Assembly: GCA_913048525.1 (NCBI GenBank)
Contig: CAJWWP010000014.1
Span: 1 to 37,721, forward strand
Length of the DNA stretch: 37,721 nucleotides
Direction of reading: 5' to 3'
From: GCA-002712965 sp913048525
Lineage (GTDB): Bacteria > Chloroflexota > Dehalococcoidia > Lucifugimonadales > UBA826
Shown: positions 24,941 through 33,195 of the stretch, in pieces
Layout: the number at the start of each line of letters is the position of its first letter
How positions within the stretch are numbered: position 1 is the first letter of the stretch
Position numbers and translations under genes: made by a program
The notes under the pieces: model-generated
What the model was told of the DNA's origin: nothing
The model's input: the letters and a program-made list of their open reading frames with translations, nothing else
The model's database searches: none

Positions 24941-26254
24941 TCAATACTCCTTTTCTTTTTCACTTCCATATGATTCCAATAATAAATCAGTCACATACTT
25001 AACTTCTAATTCCAAACCTGATTCCCTAATCCCATTTTCGAACTGTATGTAACACCCCGGATTGGCGGTTGCTATAACCTTGGCCCCAGTTGACACAACA
25101 TTTTCCAATTTCATTGCAAGAACTTTTGAAGACATATCGTCTTCAGAAATCATGTATGTCCCACCGGCACCACAACAGATATTAGCACTAGGCAGTTCCC
25201 TAAATTCCACACCATCTAAACATTTCAATATCTCCCTCGGCTGATCTTTGATTCCTTGAACATTTGCTAGATGGCAAGAGTCTTGATATGTGACCGTTTT
25301 ATCAATATAGGAATCTCCGCATTTCCATTCCGATTGAATAAGCAACTCATGAATATCCTTCACCCGGGAAGCAAATGTTTTAGCCTTAGCCGAGTACTCC
25401 TGGTCTTCCTCAAGTAATTCAGGATATTCCTTCAACCTAGCGCCACATCCTCCTGACATGTTCACTATTTCACACTCATTTTTCGACTGAAAAGCATCTA
25501 TGTTTTTTCTAGCCAACATTCGTGCAGTATCTAGATCCCCAACGTGGGAATTAATAGCCCCACAGCAAACCTGATCTTCGGGAATCTGAACTTCAAATCC
25601 ATTCACGTTCAACACTTTTATAGCTGATCTCATCTGGTTTCCATGAGTAAGTGGCATTACGCATCCAGAGAGCATAAAAATTTTCTTTTTGTTTCCTTCA
25701 ACAGCTTTGTATGTTTGATTTTTGGCGACTAAAGGCTTCCCATGTATATAAGGAGTCTTAATCTCCAACCGAAAAAGTTTTTTCGATATCAACCTGATTA
25801 CTTTGGACCTGCGAATGATCCTCTGTATGCCACTATTTTGATAGATTCTCAGTAAAGAAAAGATCCCTCTCAACATCTTCGGGCTCGTTACAAATTTTCT
25901 GAAAACGATTTCATGGGCTAATTTCCCAATGAAGTTTAGCCTCTCTTTAGACTTGAATTGATTTTGCGTTGCTTCAATAAGTTGTCCATAGGGAACGCCC
26001 GACGGACAGGCTACTTCACATGCTCTACATTGGATGCATAAATCCCAATGCCGTTCAACCCCACTGTCGAATGGGAGACGACCTTCATTAACAGCTTTCA
26101 TTAATGCGATCCTTCCACGTGGAGATTCCGTTTCCAGTCCCGTCGCCAAGTATGTTGGACAGGCTTGCAGGCAAAAACCGCAGTGGACACATTTGTATAA
26201 GTCCGACTCTTCGATCCAGGTATCCACCTTTATTACTCCAGATGAATCTATCAA
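24941..26254 (-). CDS. glcF: Glycolate-oxidase-type iron-sulfur subunit (GlcF-like)
   Basis: This 437-residue protein has two [4Fe-4S] ferredoxin sets (C22, C25, C28, C32 and C73, C76, C79, C83). Two CCG-type domains follow, visible at EDQVCCGAINSH and ANICCGAGGTY, which bind further Fe-S or heterodisulfide-like centres. In the glycolate oxidase complex GlcF passes electrons from the FAD subunits to the membrane quinone pool. The start is TTG at 26254 with GGGAG eight bases upstream. It is third in a glcD-glcE-glcF-SDR order. Related complexes act on D-lactate or other 2-hydroxy acids, so glycolate is probable but not proven. Confidence 0.88.
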   Translation of the reverse strand: MIDSSGVIKVDTWIEESDLYKCVHCGFCLQACPTYLATGLETESPRGRIALMKAVNEGRLPFDSGVERHWDLCIQCRACEVACPSGVPYGQLIEATQNQFKSKERLNFIGKLAHEIVFRKFVTSPKMLRGIFSLLRIYQNSGIQRIIRRSKVIRLISKKLFRLEIKTPYIHGKPLVAKNQTYKAVEGNKKKIFMLSGCVMPLTHGNQMRSAIKVLNVNGFEVQIPEDQVCCGAINSHVGDLDTARMLARKNIDAFQSKNECEIVNMSGGCGARLKEYPELLEEDQEYSAKAKTFASRVKDIHELLIQSEWKCGDSYIDKTVTYQDSCHLANVQGIKDQPREILKCLDGVEFRELPSANICCGAGGTYMISEDDMSSKVLAMKLENVVSTGAKVIATANPGCYIQFENGIRESGLELEVKYVTDLLLESYGSEKEKEY

Positions 26255-26266
26255 TTCAAATTCTCC

Positions 26267-27544
26267 CTATGATTGGAAAGTAACGAATCTGCCAGGGTTT
26301 AACACAGAATCTGGATCATATGTTGCCTTTAATGAATCCATTAACTTGATCGATGATATTTGCCCTCCATCCCATACGTCTAAAACAGACTTCCATTCGC
26401 TTGGGACATCTTCTAAGATCAGCCAAGACTCAATTTCATGCAAAGATTCTCTTATCTTTTGAATCAAAACTATAGATTCATCTCGCGATTTTTTTTCGGG
26501 TAAATGAATATTGCAAAATATAGCACCAAACCCAGGTTCGGAATTGATTGATAATAAACACCCTGTATCTTTTAATGAAGTCCCTATGAGCCTTACTGCG
26601 TGTTCAACCTCTGAAGGAGCACAAGATGATCTAGTATTGATCTTTATATAACCCTCACTATCAACACCTTTAACTGACTCGTTAAGAACATCAATCCAAA
26701 GTTGATCCGACTCCGGCTGATCTATTATTTCGATACTCCTGCTGTGGTTTCTTATTCCAATTTCCGTTATCAGATCTTTCTGCCTTTTGAGGGCCCTTTC
26801 CCTGCCACCAATACGAACCAAAGATTTACAACTTGAAGACGACTTATCAAAATCATGAGAACAAATCAGCGATAGGGGCATTACATAAGATTTATACACC
26901 TCCTGAGCAAAGCCATATGCGAGAGATAAATCATCAAATTCAATACTAATGGTGGATTCACGTACAGGCTTTGGAGTGAGTTTGAAAGATACCTTTGTTA
27001 TTACCCCGAGGTTACCAAACGCACCAATGTGAAGTCGGGCCATATCGTACCCTGATACATTCTTTACAACCTGACCTCCACTCTTAATTAAAGTTCCGTT
27101 AGGAAGTGCCACTTCCATACCTATTACAGAATCTCTGGGATGACCTAGCTGCCACTTTAAAAAGCCTGGGGCATTCGAAGCTATGACCCCTCCGATCGTA
27201 GCCTGCTCAGGAAATGGAGAGTCGATTGCAAGAAATTGTCCATGTTCACTTAACACAGAACGTAGATTTTCTAAGGTGATCCCAGACTCAACTGTGCAGG
27301 TCAGATCAGCGGGGTTATGTGAAACTATAGAGTTTAATTTCCCTAGCTTTAACGCAACGTCGTATTTGGTAGGCGCTCCCCCAACTTCAAGACGGGTCCC
27401 TCCACCAATAGGTATTACTGCGTGACCTTCAGCAGAAGCTTCTTCTAGTATTGTGGAAAGTTCCAACGCATTTGAAGGATTCTCAACTGCAACTGAAGGC
27501 TCAATGCCATCGACTTTAACATTTATGTTTCTATGACTTGACAT
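26267..27544 (-). CDS. glcE: FAD-binding oxidase subunit (GlcE-like)
   Basis: This FAD_binding_4 (PCMH) protein of about 425 residues carries PIGGGTRLEVGG near the N-terminus and FPEQATIGGVIASNAPG further on. GQVVKNVSGYDMARLHIGA, the family FAD/phosphate-binding loop, follows. It is somewhat longer than E. coli GlcE (about 350). ATG at 27544 is chosen, one base past the glcD stop; a GTG five codons upstream (27559) would overlap glcD by 14 bases. With GlcD and GlcF it should form a membrane-linked 2-hydroxyacid oxidase. Confidence 0.88.
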   Translation of the reverse strand: MSSHRNINVKVDGIEPSVAVENPSNALELSTILEEASAEGHAVIPIGGGTRLEVGGAPTKYDVALKLGKLNSIVSHNPADLTCTVESGITLENLRSVLSEHGQFLAIDSPFPEQATIGGVIASNAPGFLKWQLGHPRDSVIGMEVALPNGTLIKSGGQVVKNVSGYDMARLHIGAFGNLGVITKVSFKLTPKPVRESTISIEFDDLSLAYGFAQEVYKSYVMPLSLICSHDFDKSSSSCKSLVRIGGRERALKRQKDLITEIGIRNHSRSIEIIDQPESDQLWIDVLNESVKGVDSEGYIKINTRSSCAPSEVEHAVRLIGTSLKDTGCLLSINSEPGFGAIFCNIHLPEKKSRDESIVLIQKIRESLHEIESWLILEDVPSEWKSVLDVWDGGQISSIKLMDSLKATYDPDSVLNPGRFVTFQS

Positions 27545-27545
27545 C

Positions 27546-28982
27546 CTATATGTAAGCACCAGGTCCCACGCGAGCTATAGCTCGCGCTTGAGAAATATCC
27601 CCACACGCAGCGCCTGTGGGGAAAATTTTACCAGGGTTTAATGAGTCGTTGGTGTTAAATGCTATCTTTAAAAGCGTCATAGCTGCCATGTCTTCTTCAG
27701 TGAACATAAAAGGCATCTGTTCTTGTTTTTCTAAACCTATTCCGTGCTCTCCAGACAGAACCCCCCCAGCATCTACACATATTTTAAGAATCTCCGCACC
27801 TATAGCCAAAATATTCTCGGTATCTCCCGGCTTTCTTTCATCAAAAAGTATTGAAGGATGTAAGTTCCCATCCCCCGCATGAAGCAAATTGGCGATTTTA
27901 TATCCAGATCTCTCAGAAAGTTCATTTATCTGCCTCAGCACATCAACCAACTTGGTTCTTGGAATTGTTCCGTCAACCAGGTAATAATTGGGGGCTAGGC
28001 GACCCAGTGCTCCCAATACACCCTTACGACCAGCCCAGAGTTTTTCTCTTTCTTCGGGGTCGGTGGCTTCACGAATTTCCAAAGGACTGAATTCTCTACA
28101 GATTGACTCTATCTCTTCAGATTCCTCTTCTACAGACTCGTTCAGTCCATCCAATTCAACTAGCAGGACCGCACCTGCACCTTCGGGATAACCAGCATTA
28201 ACTGCCGCTTCAGCCGCCTCAATACAAAAATGATCCATCATCTCGATGGCAGCTGGGACGATACCCGCCCCAATAATTCCCGTTACGGCAGAACTGGCTG
28301 TCTCCACGTCATCGAAAACCACCAGCATGGTTTTAGTTGTTTCAGGAATTCTTAGTAGCCGCACCACTATTTTCGTAGCAATAGCAAGAGTCCCCTCCGA
28401 CCCGATGGTGATTCCTCTTAGGTCGTTCCCGGGATAGTCTCGCCCCTTTCCGCCAAACCATGTGATTGAACCATCAGCGAGCACAACTTCCATTCCTAAA
28501 ACATGATTAGTAGTGACACCATATGCTAAGCAATGAGGCCCTCCTGAGTTTTCAGCAATATTTCCACCTATGGTGCAAGCCCTCTGACTTGAAGGATCAG
28601 GAGCGTAATAAAGTCCTATGGGAGCAGTATGAAGTGACAAATCTAAATTGACCACGCCAGGTTCTACAACAGCAATTCTATTGGTTTCATCTACTTCCAA
28701 TATGCGATTGAGCCTTGACATGGCTATCACGATGCCACCTTTTTCTGCGACTGCACCTCCACTTAGGCCAGTGCCAGCACCTCTGGCCACAATGGGAAGA
28801 TTGTTCTCCTGAGCCAGCTTAACTACCTTTGACACCTCATTAGCGTCAGAAGGTAGTACCACCAAGATTGGAAATGCTTTGTCCACGGAACCATCATATT
28901 CATAAACCATAAGATCAGATTTTTCTGACAAGACATAATCTTGTCCTACAACTTTCTTAAGGTCTTCTATTAATTTATCCAT
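27546..28982 (-). CDS. glcD: FAD-linked oxidase subunit (GlcD-like)
   Basis: This catalytic FAD subunit of about 478 residues oxidises 2-hydroxy acids such as glycolate or D-lactate to keto acids. FAD-binding motifs are ARGAGTGLSGGA, DPSSQRACTIGGNIAENSGG and GSEGTLAI. The C-terminal VLSGEHGIGLEKQ holds the active-site His of the vanillyl-alcohol-oxidase-type C domain. ATG at 28982 is preferred because GAGGTGA is eight bases upstream; a GTG four codons earlier is possible. It heads the minus-strand operon, and its upstream region (28983-29105) holds a palindrome shared with the aldolase gene. Confidence 0.92.
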   Translation of the reverse strand: MDKLIEDLKKVVGQDYVLSEKSDLMVYEYDGSVDKAFPILVVLPSDANEVSKVVKLAQENNLPIVARGAGTGLSGGAVAEKGGIVIAMSRLNRILEVDETNRIAVVEPGVVNLDLSLHTAPIGLYYAPDPSSQRACTIGGNIAENSGGPHCLAYGVTTNHVLGMEVVLADGSITWFGGKGRDYPGNDLRGITIGSEGTLAIATKIVVRLLRIPETTKTMLVVFDDVETASSAVTGIIGAGIVPAAIEMMDHFCIEAAEAAVNAGYPEGAGAVLLVELDGLNESVEEESEEIESICREFSPLEIREATDPEEREKLWAGRKGVLGALGRLAPNYYLVDGTIPRTKLVDVLRQINELSERSGYKIANLLHAGDGNLHPSILFDERKPGDTENILAIGAEILKICVDAGGVLSGEHGIGLEKQEQMPFMFTEEDMAAMTLLKIAFNTNDSLNPGKIFPTGAACGDISQARAIARVGPGAYI

Positions 28983-29052
28983 TTTCCCGCTCACCTCACG
29001 CCTTAATCTTAAATCCGACCAGGTAATTCTTTGCAGAACCCGCTAGTGGGTT

Positions 29053-29076
29053 GACTTAAAGTTTAAGCTTTAAGTC
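29053..29076. promoter_or_regulatory. Operator-like palindrome between glcD and aldolase genes
   Basis: GACTTAAAG (29053-29061) and CTTTAAGTC (29068-29076) are perfect inverted arms around TTTAAG. The left arm overlaps a TTGACT box (29051-29056) and the right arm abuts TATATT (29077-29082) for the plus-strand aldolase, although the spacing of 20 bases is long. A repressor here could control both divergent units. Confidence 0.6.
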
Positions 29077-29105
29077 TATATTAGTGAATGTAGGAGTAAC
29101 GGATT

Positions 29106-29870
29106 TTGAACACAACTAAGCAAGATATGAAAGAGGCTATAAGCAACGGGCATACACTGATGGGGATTTCCATGATGTTCTATAGCCCCCAACTAGTTGA
29201 AATGTTCGGGCGCCTTGGATTTGATTGGGTTTTATTGGATTGCGAACACGGGTCGTTAAGCCTTTCAGAGGTAGAAAATTTGGCAATCGCAGCACGGTCA
29301 GCCGGAATTCACTCAATTGCAAGACCCCGAACAAATAGTCCTGCTGAAATAACTGCTGTCCTTGACAGAGGTGTAACTGGGGTTCAGGTACCGCACATAA
29401 CGACTGGAAAAGAGGCCCAACTAGCTATAGATGCCGCCTTATTTCACCCGTTGGGAAGTAGGAGTTTAGCTATTGGCACAAGAGCATCTGAATATGGCAT
29501 TAATGTTGAAACTTCTGATTACGTATCTGAGTCAAACAACGCAACCGTGATTGCCTTGCAGATAGAGGATAAAGAAGCAGTAGATAACATTGACGATATA
29601 TTAGATACGGAAAATGTCGACATATTCTTCGTGGGGCCTTCTGACCTTTCAGAATCATTGGGATATCCTGGAAAAGCATGGCAAACCCCAGTCAGAGAAA
29701 TAATATTTGAGACAGTGGAGAAAATATGTGCAAAGGGTAGGATTCCAGGCATAGCTGCTCCACCTAACATGCTTCCTGAGATGGTAGGTCTAGGGTGCCA
29801 ATACATATATACCCATGTCAACACAGTGTTATCGGAAGGGGTTAAACAGTTCAAAGTTATGGATAACTAA
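29106..29870 (+). CDS. HpcH/HpaI family aldolase
   Basis: This 254-residue class II pyruvate aldolase type protein cleaves or forms 4-hydroxy-2-oxo acids, giving pyruvate plus an aldehyde. DCEHGSLSLSE supplies the His base and ARPRTNSP the substrate Arg. The metal ligands are the Glu of LQIEDKEA and the Asp of VGPSDLSESLG. The start is TTG at 29106 with AGGAG (29092-29096) nine bases upstream; ATG at residue eight would shorten helix 1. It diverges from glcD across an operator-like palindrome. Glyoxylate is one possible aldehyde partner, which would tie it to the glycolate oxidase. Confidence 0.9.
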   Translation: MNTTKQDMKEAISNGHTLMGISMMFYSPQLVEMFGRLGFDWVLLDCEHGSLSLSEVENLAIAARSAGIHSIARPRTNSPAEITAVLDRGVTGVQVPHITTGKEAQLAIDAALFHPLGSRSLAIGTRASEYGINVETSDYVSESNNATVIALQIEDKEAVDNIDDILDTENVDIFFVGPSDLSESLGYPGKAWQTPVREIIFETVEKICAKGRIPGIAAPPNMLPEMVGLGCQYIYTHVNTVLSEGVKQFKVMDN

Positions 29871-30044
29871 TCAAACCACCAGTAAACTTACCTCGGTTGG
29901 ATGAGAGTGATTTTAGAGTTTTGTACATTTCGGGGCCATACCTTCTAATGACCAAACTAAAACAGTAAGTTATACCCCATTATATTTTGAGATTATCAGA
30001 CCAATTTGTTCCCACATATCCAGGTTCTCGGACAAACAGAGGAG

Positions 30045-32111
30045 CTATACTTCTCTAAGTTGTGACAATAACTCGGAGGGGGAGTGCACTGGAAGTTGGC
30101 AAGAATAGTCCCGACATACATAGGCCGTCGACACATCACCAAACTCACCAATCCTTCCTTCACTTATTGGTGAATCAAAGGTTTTGGAATCCTCTGTAGC
30201 GTTTCTGTCCTGAAGTAAGCCTAGAAGAACTCGATTTGGTAGGTAAACGCTCCCCAAGGCCTCGAGAAAGGCTCCTGAACTCCCATAATTGGGGACGCTG
30301 AGCATAATTTCTACTGAGGGAGAAGTTGAATTCACTGCGATTCTCAATAAATTCGAGAACGATAGGGGTGACGAGGCGGCTACATTATGTGTTTTCTCCA
30401 ATGCTAATATCATTATATCTTTATATTTTAAGTCTCCGGTTAAGGTGCTCAAAACTAAAATTGCTTCCAAGGCTTGAGACAAGCCGCTAGGTACAGCATT
30501 ATCGAATATATTCCTGGGTCTCATCGGTAGAAAAGGGTCATCTGCCTTCACGTCAAATGGAATAGGTGATTGGTCATCCCAGAACATTTTAAGCATGATC
30601 TCCGCTATGGCTGAGGCCTCAACTAACCATTTTTGATCTAAGGTTATTTCATGTACCTTTACACAGGCCATAACAATTGAAGCATAGTCTTCTAAATAGG
30701 CTGAGCCCGAACATTTATTTTCCCTGTATGATCGAAATAATTCACCAAATTCATTTTTAATTTTCAGGCATGTTTTTATGTTTTGGATTGCTGCTTCTTT
30801 CAGTTCTATTTGGCCTGTTGCCAAAAATCCATCAGCTAATGACTGAACCATTAGCGCATTCCAAGACAAAACTGCTTTGTCATCTTTAATAGGCTGAGTT
30901 CTCAAGGAACGGGCTTCCAAGAGTTCCTTTCTTCTGGAGGACCCAATAGTCAAATCCAATGCAAGCATATCCCCCTCGCCAAACCGACGCTTCAATTCCA
31001 TACCTGGGTGCAATATATTCCGACCTTCAAAATTGCCTCTCTCAGTGACATTGAAGTCGCTCCGTAGGCGCTCATGTCCCTTAAGACCAACGACGGATAT
31101 GAGTTCATCTTCCTTCCAGGTGTAGTAGGATCCTTCTTCTCCATTTGTATCCGCATCCTCAGCAGAGTAGAAAAGCCCATTATTTGAAGTCATATCTCTC
31201 AATACATACTCATATATATCCAACGCTATTGATCTATAAATACTCTTCCCTGTGGCTTGATACGCGTGAATATAAAGTCGGGAGAGTAGGGCATTGTCAT
31301 ATAACATTTTTTCGAAGTGAGGAACGATCCAAGCTCTATCTGTTGAATATCGATGAAATCCCCCTCCCACATGGTCATATATACCTCCGGAATACATCGA
31401 CAATAAGGAATGTTCGACCATTTCCAGCGCCTTACTATTGGCTTCATTTTTGTAAATTTGGAGAAGTAATTCCAACGCAAACGGTTGAGGAAATTTGATA
31501 GGATTTCCAAAACCACCAAGTTCCCAATCAAACTGAGCTTCCAACAACCCAACAAGCACTTCTGATTTTGGTCTGACCCTTTCACCATCATCTTCTTCAC
31601 TTTCTAACGACGTCAACGCTGACAAATGTTCCAACACATGCTCGCCCGTGCTAGAAAGTTCCTTCCTTCGGTTCTTGAAAGCGTCGGATATACTTTGAAG
31701 TATCTGAGGAAACCCTGGGTGGCCTCCTCGAGGCTCAGGTGGGAAATATGTGCCACCGAAAAATGGCATACGGTCAGGAGTCAAAAAAACAGTGAGCGGC
31801 CAACCACCTTGGCCTATCATAGCCTGAACAGCAGACATATAAATGTCATCAACGTCGGGCCTTTCTTCGCGATCCACCTTTATATTGACGAAGTTGGAAT
31901 TCATCAGAGCCGCTATCTCGTCATTTTCGAACGACTCCCGCTCCATAACGTGGCACCAGTGACAAGCCGAATATCCGACGCTTAACAAAATGGGGAGGTC
32001 CATCTCTACAGCCTTCTCAAAGGCCTCAGAACCCCACGGATACCAATCTACGGGGTTTTCGGAATGTTGAAGTAAATACGGACTAGATTCATTAACCAAC
32101 CTGTTGGACAT
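30045..32111 (-). CDS. Thioredoxin-domain protein of the DUF255/YyaL family
   Basis: This 688-residue protein has an N-terminal thioredoxin-like domain with SACHWCHVM (48-56, C50 and C53). The rest resembles an (alpha/alpha)6 barrel of the glycosidase/epimerase fold, as in YyaL and SPATA20. No signal peptide is present, so it is probably cytoplasmic. The biochemical role of the family is not established. The conserved start RLVNESSPYLLQHSENPVDW is complete and the length matches the family. The start is ATG at 32111, with a GGGTGG stretch about eight bases upstream. The 174 bases downstream (29871-30044) show no gene and no clear terminator. Confidence 0.92.
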   Translation of the reverse strand: MSNRLVNESSPYLLQHSENPVDWYPWGSEAFEKAVEMDLPILLSVGYSACHWCHVMERESFENDEIAALMNSNFVNIKVDREERPDVDDIYMSAVQAMIGQGGWPLTVFLTPDRMPFFGGTYFPPEPRGGHPGFPQILQSISDAFKNRRKELSSTGEHVLEHLSALTSLESEEDDGERVRPKSEVLVGLLEAQFDWELGGFGNPIKFPQPFALELLLQIYKNEANSKALEMVEHSLLSMYSGGIYDHVGGGFHRYSTDRAWIVPHFEKMLYDNALLSRLYIHAYQATGKSIYRSIALDIYEYVLRDMTSNNGLFYSAEDADTNGEEGSYYTWKEDELISVVGLKGHERLRSDFNVTERGNFEGRNILHPGMELKRRFGEGDMLALDLTIGSSRRKELLEARSLRTQPIKDDKAVLSWNALMVQSLADGFLATGQIELKEAAIQNIKTCLKIKNEFGELFRSYRENKCSGSAYLEDYASIVMACVKVHEITLDQKWLVEASAIAEIMLKMFWDDQSPIPFDVKADDPFLPMRPRNIFDNAVPSGLSQALEAILVLSTLTGDLKYKDIMILALEKTHNVAASSPLSFSNLLRIAVNSTSPSVEIMLSVPNYGSSGAFLEALGSVYLPNRVLLGLLQDRNATEDSKTFDSPISEGRIGEFGDVSTAYVCRDYSCQLPVHSPSELLSQLREV

Positions 32112-32212
32112 ATTGAAGCCACCCTTTTTGCCTCTACTGAACGTTGAATCCCAGAGACAACTAACGCCTCTATGGTAGAGACTCCGGGGTCCTAGGCATC
32201 CAAGCTATGAAT

Positions 32213-32288
<76 letters not shown>

Positions 32289-32414
32289 GCATGCATATAT
32301 TTTCCTTTTAATGTAAACATTGGTCAATCTCACACCTAATGCTTAATGACATTAATCACCATCTTCCTTTATAGTGAAAAGATTAGAAAAGTAAAAGAAA
32401 TGATTGAAAACCTA

Positions 32415-32442
32415 TTGACACTGCTTCACTGCTGTCTTTAAT
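32415..32442 (+). promoter_or_regulatory. Strong sigma-70-type promoter for the mini-HTH gene
   Basis: TTGACA (32415-32420, 6/6) and TTTAAT (32437-32442, 5/6) are separated by 16 bases. A start near 32449 would leave a 30-base leader containing the GGAGGGAG ribosome-binding site. Confidence 0.7.
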
Positions 32443-32478
32443 ATTCTTGGACGTTGATAACCCTAATTGGAGGGAGTG

Positions 32479-32706
32479 ATGATAACAAGGAAAACGAAAA
32501 AGATGTTGGCTGTAGAAGAACGCTTCAGACAACCACTAGAGAAGATGCTTCCTGAGATGGTTACTGAGCAGGGACTTACAGCAACAGCAGATTACCTTGG
32601 TGTAAGTAAGGCCACGCTCGGCTATTGGCTACTGAAATTCAGAATAGACGTCAGAAGGGTGGCTCTAGCACCAGGGGATTCCTTACAGATAACGCGGCTA
32701 GACTAA
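32479..32706 (+). CDS. Small helix-turn-helix protein
   Basis: This is a 75-residue basic protein. Residues about 33-55 (LTATADYLGVSKATLGYWLL) fit a helix-turn-helix of the resolvase/transposase-N or small-regulator type. The N-terminus is rich in Lys and Arg. ATG at 32479 is chosen since GGAGGGAG sits right before it; a TTG four codons earlier overlaps that site and is unlikely. A near-consensus promoter lies upstream, so strong expression is expected. Nothing next to it tells its target, and no transposase or integrase gene is present. It could be a stand-alone regulator or a remnant of a larger protein; the good promoter favours a regulator. Confidence 0.75.
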   Translation: MITRKTKKMLAVEERFRQPLEKMLPEMVTEQGLTATADYLGVSKATLGYWLLKFRIDVRRVALAPGDSLQITRLD

Positions 32707-32745
32707 TATTCCGCCTGGGATAAAGAAAAAGTAAAAGCCTAGATA

Positions 32746-33195
32746 CTATCTACGCTCAGCATCCCGTGCTTCTCGTCTTCGATCCCTATCAGCTAAAGCC
32801 CTCCGCTTATCGTACCGCTTCTTACCTTGACCAACTCCCAGTTGGATCTTAGCGTAGTGTCCCGATATATATATTTTCAGAGGTACAATCGTGTAACCCT
32901 TCTGCTTTGCAACTTCTGAGAACCGTCTTAGCTGTTCCTTTTTTAATAATAGCTTCCTTGGTCGTAATGGCTCATGATTATCCCTGACTGCAGAAGGGTA
33001 GGGGGCGATATGGCAATTCTGTAGCCAAAGTTCACCATTTTGAGGAAACGCGTACGCTCCGCTTAAATTTACCCTATTGTCTCTTATAGACTTGATTTCA
33101 CTGGATAGCAAAACCAAGCCGGCTTCAATTCGCTCTAATATTTCATAGTCGTAAGTAGCTCTTCTATTGACCGCTATGTCCCTAGATTTCGCCAT
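32746..33195 (-). CDS. smpB: tmRNA-binding protein SmpB
   Basis: SmpB binds tmRNA and lets it enter stalled ribosomes for trans-translation. Residues match the family: NRRATYDYEILERIEAGLVL, the EIKSIR block, the central LWLQNCHIAPY, GYTIVPLKIY and the basic C-terminal tail (KRYDKRRALADRDRRREAR) that acts in the decoding channel. The 149-residue length is normal. The ATG at 33195 shares a base with the stop of the S41 protease gene (TAATG), so the two are coupled. No tmRNA gene was found in this window. Confidence 0.97.
   Translation of the reverse strand: MAKSRDIAVNRRATYDYEILERIEAGLVLLSSEIKSIRDNRVNLSGAYAFPQNGELWLQNCHIAPYPSAVRDNHEPLRPRKLLLKKEQLRRFSEVAKQKGYTIVPLKIYISGHYAKIQLGVGQGKKRYDKRRALADRDRRREARDAERR

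Noticed and set aside
32289..32745. tmRNA gene next to smpB
   Set aside because: No tRNA-Ala-like ends or tag-peptide frame could be found in the gaps around smpB.
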